Source: Bacillota bacterium (GTDB lineage Bacteria; Bacillota; Clostridia; Acetivibrionales; Acetivibrionaceae). Taken from it: DNA of 30,344 bases. Shown here piece by piece: positions 15,246 through 21,477 of this stretch. The notes beneath the pieces were generated by a model. It did not search any database, was not told the origin of the DNA, and was given only the letters and a program-made list of their open reading frames with translations. The stretch is from contig JAEZUI010000084.1 in assembly GCA_023421115.1 (NCBI GenBank), positions 1 to 30,344 on the forward strand. Reading direction: 5' to 3'. The position numbers and the translations under genes are program-made. How positions within the stretch are numbered: the first letter of the stretch is position 1; every line of letters begins with the position of its first letter.

Positions 15246-15320
15246 TTTGATTTAATAAGTAAGATTATTGAGTTTAGAGTTAGTAAAACAAAAATAAAGC
15301 TGCGAATAAAGTAAAGCGCA
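15246..15320 (+). pseudogene. Eroded 3' end of a second DUF1801 gene
   Basis: This segment matches 3557-3625 of the other DUF1801 remnant almost base for base over its first 43 bases. It encodes FDLI-x-KIIEFRVS, followed after a short A-rich insertion and frame change by KAANKVKRK and a stop. No more of the gene is present on either side. Confidence 0.6.
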
Positions 15321-15335
15321 AATAGCTCTAAATGG

Positions 15336-16127
15336 TTACTTTAGCAGTTCCCTTTTATTAAAAGCAGACATTATAAATCTCTTCATAGCCTTGAGATTTG
15401 TAAGCCACACTATATGGGCACTCTGTTTTGTATTACTAAGTATTCTTGGAACAAGAAACTTAGCAACTGTTTCAGGCCTATCTCCAAGAGTATTGAAAAT
15501 TTTCCTAAAACGGCTGTCTTGAGTGACTTTTGACACTTCTCCAGTAGGCGACTTTGTAATAAAATCTGTAAGCATCATGCCTGGGGATAGCCTCCCGACT
15601 TTTACAGGAGAATTCTTTAATTCTTTTGCTAATCCTTTGGTAAAATAAGTAAGAGCACATTTTGAGGTTCCATATAAAATAGTTTGCTCAACAATCATGC
15701 CATTAGAGCCTAAACCTTCCATATTCCAAATCTGACCATGTCCTTGACTAAGCATATTTTCAGCAGCTACTTTGGAACCGTAAATAACACCCTTTATATT
15801 TGTGTCAACAACTGCATCCACGTATTCATCAGGTACATCCCATAATGATTCACTTGGGTAATTTTGACCGGCATTATTGATCCATATGTCTACGCTTCCC
15901 CACTTTTCAACTGATTTTTGCCATAGGTTTTCTATGTCGACCATATTTCTTACATTACAATCAAAATATATAAACTGTTTTTCAAACCCCTTTAACTCAT
16001 CTTTTGCTTTGAGAAAGGACTCGGGTTTTGATCCGGAAATAGTCACATTACACCCTTTTATTAAAAATTCTTTAGCCATTTCAAGGCCTAATCCACGAGT
16101 ACTTCCTGTTATTACAACATTTTTCAT
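15336..16127 (-). CDS. Short-chain dehydrogenase/reductase
   Basis: 263 residues, a classical SDR. The NAD(P)-binding TGSTRGLG is at 7-14, NNAG at 84-87, the catalytic Ser141 lies in a GS-N-G context and the Y152-G-T-S-K156 pair is present. The acidic/basic selector after the second strand (SGSK) fits NADPH preference, which is inference. A cytoplasmic oxidoreductase of unknown substrate. The protein ends in a basic segment (KAMKRFIMSAFNKRELLK) that could be amphipathic and membrane-associated. AAGAGGATGAGAAA precedes the ATG. It is transcribed with a leader of about 130 bases containing a terminator-like hairpin. Confidence 0.88.
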   Translation of the reverse strand: MKNVVITGSTRGLGLEMAKEFLIKGCNVTISGSKPESFLKAKDELKGFEKQFIYFDCNVRNMVDIENLWQKSVEKWGSVDIWINNAGQNYPSESLWDVPDEYVDAVVDTNIKGVIYGSKVAAENMLSQGHGQIWNMEGLGSNGMIVEQTILYGTSKCALTYFTKGLAKELKNSPVKVGRLSPGMMLTDFITKSPTGEVSKVTQDSRFRKIFNTLGDRPETVAKFLVPRILSNTKQSAHIVWLTNLKAMKRFIMSAFNKRELLK

Positions 16128-16155
16128 TTTCTCATCCTCTTCCTTTTCTTAATGG

Positions 16156-16218
16156 ATAAAAAGCATTAAACTTACAGTTCAAAGAGACACAAACTATCCT
16201 GTTAAAAGTCTAATGCTT
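16156..16218 (-). promoter_or_regulatory. Terminator-like hairpin in the SDR leader (candidate attenuator)
   Basis: Minus-strand arms 16218-16206 and 16173-16161 pair over 13 positions with one G-U, enclose a loop of about 32 bases and run straight into five T residues. The hairpin lies between a plausible promoter and the SDR ribosome-binding site, where it could terminate transcription conditionally. Confidence 0.45.
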
Positions 16219-16267
16219 CTCACCTTTATTAACGTTGATTCAAGAGCTTCAAAACATTGATATTTGT

Positions 16268-16296
16268 ATATTATTGGATATTGAAAACAAAGTCAA
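16268..16296 (-). promoter_or_regulatory. Probable sigma-A promoter of the SDR gene
   Basis: On the minus strand, TTGACT (16296-16291) and TAATAT (16273-16268) are separated by 17 bases, about 140 bases before the SDR start. Confidence 0.45.
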
Positions 16297-16377
16297 CCCA
16301 AAGAGAGAATCAAATCTATTGGAAATAATTGAATGAGGATTATATTCCTCGGTATAGCAAAGCTTGAGTTAATAAAA

Positions 16378-16716
16378 CTATTCAACTAATTTTCCAATCA
16401 CAGGAACACCATTAAGCATTCCTACTCCATGAGGAGATTTTGATTTAATTTCTTCAGTAAAGTCATTTCCAGCCTCATAGCCATTATGATCGCCCTTCCC
16501 CCAAGTTCTTATATTAGTCACATCATAAACAATACCATTTACAGCAACATAAGCCGGATTGCCATCTTTCCCATTGAAGCTTTTTAGTTCTTCTATTGTA
16601 AAAGTCCTATCCGGAATATTTTCCGGTTCCTTGGACACATTATTAGCAGAACAACCTGAAAATAAGATCACTGCAAATAATATAACAGCTATAAGTTTAA
16701 CTCTCATATTTTTCAT
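16378..16716 (-). CDS. Cytochrome-b5-like domain lipoprotein
   Basis: 112 residues. The lipoprotein signal ends in LFSGCSA (Cys at about 22), followed by a short linker. A b5-like domain opens with FTIEELKSFNGKDGNPAYVA, then VNGIVYDVT, and ends VPVIGKLVE. Two histidines (in DHNG and SPHG) occupy the positions of the putative axial ligands, aligned with those of the cytoplasmic paralogue at 6090-6590. It should sit on the outer membrane face, perhaps as a heme protein. ATG 16716 has GAGGAG eight to nine bases upstream; an in-frame GTG at 16725 is less likely. It is divergent from a DUF4405-like membrane gene, a pairing that suggests linked redox functions. Confidence 0.8.
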   Translation of the reverse strand: MKNMRVKLIAVILFAVILFSGCSANNVSKEPENIPDRTFTIEELKSFNGKDGNPAYVAVNGIVYDVTNIRTWGKGDHNGYEAGNDFTEEIKSKSPHGVGMLNGVPVIGKLVE

Positions 16717-16859
16717 AATTCTCACTCCTCATACTAGTGTTAATAATGCTTATATACCCACTTTTTATATATGTGTATCAATAGAAAAATATCAGTAAAT
16801 TGTGTTACATTTATAGTAAGAAGGGGTACTAAATAAAAAAAGTAAAGGGGAAATTTATT

Positions 16860-17081
16860 ATGAAAAAAAATTTACTAAAAATAGTTAATATTCTTCTTTT
16901 TATTGCATTTATTGTAATCTCATTTACAGGTATACTGCAATACCTTTTTCCACGATATTTTTACTTTGGACATATTCATATGCCCTTTGGACTCACTTTC
17001 TTTATTCTTGTATTAATTCATGTTTTCTTAAACAGGGCTTGGATTAAAGCAAATTATTTTAAAAGGCATGGTAAATCCTAA
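16860..17081 (+). CDS. Small DUF4405-like membrane protein
   Basis: 73 residues with two transmembrane helices (about 6-29 and 40-60). Histidines lie in the loop and second helix (GHIHMPFG and LVLIHVFLNRAW). The layout matches DUF4405 proteins, which resemble half of a b-type cytochrome with paired His ligands and a closing (H/N)-x-x-W. A membrane heme role is a reasonable guess, not shown. AAAGGGGAAATT precedes ATG. Directly after the stop comes a copy of the hydrogenase 3' end and its terminator, so this gene may originally have been part of, or been recombined into, a hydrogenase locus. Confidence 0.65.
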   Translation: MKKNLLKIVNILLFIAFIVISFTGILQYLFPRYFYFGHIHMPFGLTFFILVLIHVFLNRAWIKANYFKRHGKS

Positions 17082-17090
17082 TTTGAGTAC

Positions 17091-17147
17091 ATACAGGTTG
17101 TTCCCTGAACAAATCTTTCAAGTCTAATATTATGAAAGACTGCCTTT
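17091..17147 (+). repeat. Hydrogenase 3' end repeat, copy B
   Basis: Copy of the last codons (Q-V-V-P, stop) and 3' flank of the NiFe large-subunit gene, about 51 of 57 bases identical to 8924-8980 by eye. No further hydrogenase coding sequence precedes it; the DUF4405-like gene ends 10 bases upstream. Confidence 0.8.
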
Positions 17148-17182
17148 TTAGAATAATAATTATTGGAGGGCAGTCTTTCTTA
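17134..17182 (+). terminator. Rho-independent terminator (ancestral hydrogenase operon terminator)
   Basis: Eleven-base arms 17134-17144 and 17169-17179 pair perfectly around a 24-base loop, followed by a short T-rich stretch. The left arm is shared with the interrupted copy at 8969-8977. Confidence 0.7.
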
Positions 17183-17305
17183 CAAAATTCTATAATCATA
17201 TTTTGTTGAATTTACCTGTGTATCCTTTTAATGCAGCTTGTGTACATAAAAAAGTTTTGTTACATTGGTCAAAACAGAATATATATATATTAGAGGTGGG
17301 CTTAA

Positions 17306-17821
17306 ATGAAAAATTTTGAGGAACTTTGCGAAGAGAATTATAAAAGAATATATAAATATATATTTACAATGACCGGAAGTAAAGAGGCTTCTGAGGATTT
17401 AATTCAGGATGTTTTCACTGTTGCTTATGAAAAGGGAGATGCTTTTTTGCAGCATGAGAAGCCAACAGCATTTTTGTATAGGACAGCACGGAATCTGACA
17501 CTTACATATTTAAAACGTCAGAGAGTATCTACAGTGGATTGTTTGCATGAAAATATTGCTGACGTTGAAGCTGACTTATGCGATAAGCTTTTAACGGATA
17601 TAGATCGAAAAATTGATGAGACATCTTATACCGTACAAGTTATTGGAAGTTTGACTTCAGTTCAACATAAACTTTATTCTAAGCGTTACATCGAACAGAA
17701 GCCAATTAAAGAAATTGCATTAGAACAGGGGATCAGTGAAACAGCAATGCGTATGCGGTTGGTAAGACTAAGGCAACAAATATATGGAATTGTTAAGGAC
17801 TTAAAACTTGATGAAAAGTGA
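17306..17821 (+). CDS. ECF-type RNA polymerase sigma factor
   Basis: 171 residues. Sigma region 2 is at about 5-75 (YKRIYKYIFTMTGSKEASED, LIQDVF, PTAFLYRTARNLTLTYLKRQ) and region 4 at about 112-165 (QHKLYSKRYIEQKPIKEIA, ISETAMRMRLVRLRQQ helix-turn-helix). An acidic linker joins them. It directs RNA polymerase to a small regulon, probably including itself and the next gene. AGAGGTGGG lies eight bases before ATG. The next gene encodes a membrane protein with a soluble N-terminus, the usual anti-sigma arrangement. The motif GTTACATT occurs upstream of both genes and could be part of the promoter recognised. Confidence 0.88.
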   Translation: MKNFEELCEENYKRIYKYIFTMTGSKEASEDLIQDVFTVAYEKGDAFLQHEKPTAFLYRTARNLTLTYLKRQRVSTVDCLHENIADVEADLCDKLLTDIDRKIDETSYTVQVIGSLTSVQHKLYSKRYIEQKPIKEIALEQGISETAMRMRLVRLRQQIYGIVKDLKLDEK

Positions 17822-17828
17822 GTTACAT

Positions 17829-17844
17829 TAACTAAATTTAGTTA
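17829..17844. promoter_or_regulatory. 16-bp perfect palindrome between the sigma and anti-sigma genes
   Basis: TAACTAAATTTAGTTA reads the same on both strands and lies immediately after GTTACATT (17822-17829) and 47 bases before the anti-sigma start. It is an operator candidate, or part of a promoter for the second gene. Confidence 0.4.
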
Positions 17845-17890
17845 TATATTAGTGTAAAGCGCTTTACTTAAGAAAGTTGAGGTAATAAAC

Positions 17891-18943
17891 ATGGATAATG
17901 TTTCAAAGCTGGTAAAGGAATTGGATGAGGCTATATTGTGTGGCAATACTGAAAAGGCAGATGAGATTTCAGATAAATTGTTTCATTTGCAAAATGGTAT
18001 GGAAGCAGACACTTTAATACCTGACCGGTTCTTTGAAAAAATCAAAAACAAATCAGGAGGTCAAAAATCTATGAGTATAAAGAAAATTATCGGAATGACT
18101 GCTATTGCGGCTGTTATCGCAGCACTTGGCATTACTGCTATGGCTTCACGTTGGTATGGTATCAAAGATATGGTTTTCAATAACAACGACAACGATATTG
18201 CTGTCACAAAAAATATTGTCGATTCAGGTTCCTCAGAAACTGATACAGATTCTGATTCAAATTCTTTTGTAGACAATGGAAAAGAAAAAATGGACTTAAT
18301 TGCTTTGCAAGGGTATCCCGACAGCAAAGAATACAAAGCTAGTGCGGAATGGTATTTATTTTGCTCCGAGTATGATACCGACAACAAACTTCTAAATGAG
18401 GTGGGTAACAGTTCGAATGAAATCACCGAGAAATACCCTATGTATCTGGTTTACACAGAGGAAATGGCAAACGAATTAGAGAGGATTGTTAGTAAATACG
18501 GACTGACACTACATAAATCTATTCAAATTATTTCTAGCAGTAAAGAGTTGTATAGTATAGCAAATATAGGGGGTTTTATTGGAAATGCAAATAATGTCTT
18601 AGGTGGATATGTTTACGACGACGGCACCTTTCAATTTGATGGGGATGCAATAATTGATAACACCAGGATTAACTACCAATTCGGAAACTATGTAAAAGGT
18701 ACTTTTTCTACAACTTATCTTAACATAGGCGATGCAAATGACTATACAGAGTGGACCTACAAAACAAGCAGCGGTGTAGATGTTTCACTAGCGCTAAGTG
18801 ATAGCAAAGCTCTGGTAATTGCAGATTTGGAGAATTCATATGCTATAGTAAACGTACTTTCAGGAACAGGAGGAGATGGCAACATTACAACTGAGACTTT
18901 ACAGCAATTTGCTGACTCCTTCGATTTTTCTAAGATAAACTGA
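17891..18943 (+). CDS. Membrane-anchored presumed anti-sigma factor
   Basis: 350 residues. The cytoplasmic N-terminus (about 1-62) has an amphipathic helix (VSKLVKELDEAIL). A single transmembrane helix is at about 66-86 (IGMTAIAAVIAALGITAMAS). A Ser/Asp-rich spacer (about 105-128) is followed by an extracellular domain of about 220 residues that is beta-rich and unrecognised. Position directly after an ECF sigma gene and this topology are typical of clostridial anti-sigma factors of the DUF4179/DUF4367 kind; binding is inferred from context. The 69-base gap and a repeat of GTTACATT suggest it may also have its own promoter. A terminator hairpin follows. Confidence 0.65.
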   Translation: MDNVSKLVKELDEAILCGNTEKADEISDKLFHLQNGMEADTLIPDRFFEKIKNKSGGQKSMSIKKIIGMTAIAAVIAALGITAMASRWYGIKDMVFNNNDNDIAVTKNIVDSGSSETDTDSDSNSFVDNGKEKMDLIALQGYPDSKEYKASAEWYLFCSEYDTDNKLLNEVGNSSNEITEKYPMYLVYTEEMANELERIVSKYGLTLHKSIQIISSSKELYSIANIGGFIGNANNVLGGYVYDDGTFQFDGDAIIDNTRINYQFGNYVKGTFSTTYLNIGDANDYTEWTYKTSSGVDVSLALSDSKALVIADLENSYAIVNVLSGTGGDGNITTETLQQFADSFDFSKIN

Positions 18944-18954
18944 TTTTGGTTAAG

Positions 18955-18996
18955 CAAAAAAGCTGTTGCATCAGAGTTTATTGAATGCAACAGCTT
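18955..18996 (-). terminator. Bidirectional rho-independent terminator between convergent genes
   Basis: Perfect 12-base arms 18960-18971 and 18985-18996. On the minus strand a run of T residues follows, serving the mannanase gene. The same hairpin could stop the anti-sigma transcript from the other side. Confidence 0.75.
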
Positions 18997-19012
18997 AGCT
19001 TATTAATACATA

Positions 19013-20791
19013 TTATTCTATTGGGAATTTACTAATCATGCCAAGAAGCCTTTTTCTCATATATGCAAAATCCAAAGCGTTCACTTGTCCGTTCCCATCT
19101 ACATCTGCATTAGTTAAATCAATAGGTAAATTAGTTAACATGAGCAGGTAGGATCTTAGAAGTCCAAAATCTATAGAATTAAAGCTGCCGTCTGAATTCA
19201 GATCACCCACTACACCTTTTGGTGGTGTAGGTGTTGGAATAGTATTTCCGGTATCGTAAAGGTCTTTTGGCAGTTCATCAAGAGTTATTACGTGTTTGCT
19301 GTTGTAGATAGTATTAAGAAGGGTAGGATCATTAAATCTTGAACTGGTAAGGAACTCACCGTACCATGGGCAGAAATACAGCCACCATGCTCCTTCATTA
19401 ACTATGTTCTGAATATCTGGGATAACGTCATTTTCAGTCATTGCAACCATCTTTGTATCATTAGTATAATTTACAAGGGTGAGAAATACTGATGTAGCAG
19501 CACTTGTTTTCCAGGTAGCTGGAGAACCTTCGTACTTATCATAGGCAACTATATCTACATATTCATCACCGGGGTACCATTCATATGAATTTGCATAGGT
19601 ATAAAGGTTAACTTCCCATATTAGGTTATGGATACCATATTCTTCAGTCAGAGTCTTATAGATAAGTTTCCACAGTTCCTTATAAACTTCTGCGCCGGAG
19701 GAACCCCACCAGAACCATGCCCCTGAACCGTCTAAGTTGTTGTAGCCTTCAGCTTCATGGAAAGGACGGAAAAGAATAGGTACGTTTGCTTCCTGAAGGA
19801 TGAGAAGCTGCTCTGCAAGGTCTTCAATAGCCATCATCAGGTAAGTGTATTCCTTTGATGTTTTATCAAGACACTTAGCTGTATTAAAGCTAGATGTGGG
19901 TTTGTATGTACATTTTGTCCAATCAATTGTATCGCCAGGTTTATAGCTTGTAAAATCCGAGGGAACATTAATATGCCAGCAAGCTGTCGCAATACCACCG
20001 CGCTCTTTTACCCACTCGATGACACGGTCTGTCGTGCCATCTTCCCAACCATACAGAGGATTGTAGTTCATAAAATCAAAACCTCTGATTGCAGGATATT
20101 TGCCTGTCTTATCGTAAAGGTAGTCAAATTCAAGTTCCATATTTCCGTCATTTCCACCGCCGTAAATTTCCTGTTGACCGGAAATAACATACTTCCCATA
20201 TACGCTGGTAAGATATTGATTGAGTTTTTTAGTTTCAGCAGTTGCATTCTTATCACATAGAGTTGGGTCGATTTTTAGGTCAGGCATATCGGCATAGTCA
20301 AAAGTTACTGTGTCATAAAGTATATAACCCCAGCTTCCCGAGGTTCCAATTTCAATTGTTGCTGTACCTGCTTCAAGATAGAAAAATCCGAAGCTGTAAT
20401 CAATCCATTTGTTTTTATTTGGAATATAGAAATTGCCAAGGGGTTTGCCGTTAACACTAACAGACTGAAGTCTGGTTTCATTCTCTTCACCGAGATACAT
20501 CCAGCATCTTGTGGAAAGCTCATACATAGCGCTTTCGGGAACTGAAACTTTCAATGTTATTATGCCTGCATTGGTTACCCAGACAAATCCTTCACCCGAA
20601 TAGCCTGGGTATTGCGTGCCGTATACATTGGTAGTAGTTGTTGCACCGTTGCTTAGCGTACAAGATTCAGCTTCCACATTTACAGGAAGTGAGTTAGCAG
20701 CTTTAACTGATACGGGCATGGATAAAAGAATAGAACATGCCATTACAAATGTTGTCAACAAAGACAAACCTCTGCTGAAAATTTTCTTCAT
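19013..20791 (-). CDS. Cellulosomal beta-mannanase: CBM35-GH26-dockerin
   Basis: 592 residues. Signal peptide (cleavage near Ala31-Ala32), a CBM35 module (about 36-160; VNVEAESCTLSNG, then GYILYDTVTF) and a GH26 catalytic domain (about 175-500) with general acid Glu346 in RPFHEAEG and nucleophile Glu453 in MTEND. A PTPTPP linker precedes a C-terminal type I dockerin (GDLNSDGSFNSIDFGLL and DVDGNGQVNALDFAYM). It would hydrolyse beta-1,4-mannan as part of a cellulosome, with CBM35 binding mannan or galactose side chains. Start ATG 20791 has GAAGGAGTG upstream and begins a classic signal peptide (MKKIFSRG); the frame extends 36 codons further without a site. The layout matches Man26A-type enzymes of C. 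cellulolyticum relatives. Confidence 0.93.
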   Translation of the reverse strand: MKKIFSRGLSLLTTFVMACSILLSMPVSVKAANSLPVNVEAESCTLSNGATTTTNVYGTQYPGYSGEGFVWVTNAGIITLKVSVPESAMYELSTRCWMYLGEENETRLQSVSVNGKPLGNFYIPNKNKWIDYSFGFFYLEAGTATIEIGTSGSWGYILYDTVTFDYADMPDLKIDPTLCDKNATAETKKLNQYLTSVYGKYVISGQQEIYGGGNDGNMELEFDYLYDKTGKYPAIRGFDFMNYNPLYGWEDGTTDRVIEWVKERGGIATACWHINVPSDFTSYKPGDTIDWTKCTYKPTSSFNTAKCLDKTSKEYTYLMMAIEDLAEQLLILQEANVPILFRPFHEAEGYNNLDGSGAWFWWGSSGAEVYKELWKLIYKTLTEEYGIHNLIWEVNLYTYANSYEWYPGDEYVDIVAYDKYEGSPATWKTSAATSVFLTLVNYTNDTKMVAMTENDVIPDIQNIVNEGAWWLYFCPWYGEFLTSSRFNDPTLLNTIYNSKHVITLDELPKDLYDTGNTIPTPTPPKGVVGDLNSDGSFNSIDFGLLRSYLLMLTNLPIDLTNADVDGNGQVNALDFAYMRKRLLGMISKFPIE

Positions 20792-21188
20792 AAAATACAC
20801 TCCTTCAAAATAAAAAATTATATATTTTTTGATGATTTCAAAAACGATAATAGAGTATAGTTCAAAATGTAAATCAAATCTTTGAAAATACAATTGCAAA
20901 GTTTTGAGAAATCACCTTATAAAAAACAAAGTCGGGTTAGTGAAAAATAATATGCTATAAAGAAAATGATTTGTTTATGTGAAAATTGAACAACTTCTCT
21001 TATAATAAAATTGTAACATTTTCGCGAAATAATATCAATTATTTGATTGTAATGATTGCTTGGAAAACATATTGAGTTATAAGCTTAGATAGACTTATTT
21101 GAATTATAACATGATTTGCAAATCGTATCATATTATATGGAGTTTGCCTTACTTGTATAGGTAATTCAAATAATGGCAACGCTAATTA
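20792..21188. other. Divergent AT-rich intergenic region with a 12-bp palindrome
   Basis: About 400 bases without genes between the mannanase and the tRNA-Sec gene. The palindrome GATTTGCAAATC at 21113-21124 is perfect, with a longer interrupted symmetry around it (ATGAT and ATCAT), and could be an operator. I could not place a convincing mannanase promoter. Confidence 0.35.
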
Positions 21189-21217
21189 TTGACACGTGTA
21201 ATTATCGATGATAAACT
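21189..21217 (+). promoter_or_regulatory. Promoter of the tRNA-Sec gene
   Basis: Consensus TTGACA at 21189-21194 and TAAACT at 21212-21217 with a 17-base spacer, ending 14 bases before the mature tRNA 5' end. Confidence 0.55.
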
Positions 21218-21231
21218 TCAATTGTATATAT

Positions 21232-21328
21232 GGGAACGGATAGGCTCTGGTGGGTTTCACGGACTTCAAATCCGCTGTCGGGTGGTAAGACCGTCCGAGG
21301 TAGGTTCAATTCCTACACGCTCCCGCCA
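21232..21328 (+). tRNA. selC: Selenocysteine tRNA (anticodon UCA)
   Basis: A 97-nucleotide tRNA with an encoded CCA end. Features visible: anticodon loop CTTCAAA (UCA) on a CGGA/TCCG stem; a six-pair D stem (AGGCTC with GGGTTT, with wobbles); a long variable arm pairing CGGGTGGT with ACCGTCCG; and a T arm GTAGG-TTCAATT-CCTAC. The extended acceptor runs GGGAACGG against ACGCTCCC and contains an A5/C and an end G8/A mismatch. The long variable arm and UCA anticodon leave little doubt. It is followed by selA and selB, so the three form a Sec decoding locus. Confidence 0.93.
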
Positions 21329-21414
21329 TTTATGATAATGTTTTTTGGAAATACGGCAATAAAGCGGAAGTGGGTGTTTTGTTTGAGACTTCCGTGGTGA
21401 TATATAGTATAAGC

Positions 21415-21445
21415 ATGGCTGGGAACATACTCCTGGCCATTTTTT
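21415..21445 (+). terminator. Terminator between tRNA-Sec and selA
   Basis: A ten-pair hairpin (21415-21424 with 21431-21440, two wobble pairs) has a six-base loop and ends in five to six T residues. It would end the tRNA transcript or partly reduce readthrough into selA, whose ribosome-binding site starts 20 bases further on. Confidence 0.65.
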
Positions 21446-21477
21446 GCACAGCAAAAATAATTATAGGAGGGAATGTT

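Noticed and set aside
21266..21454. 62-residue minus-strand frame across the tRNA-Sec
   Set aside because: Overlaps the tRNA gene and terminator; no coding signal.
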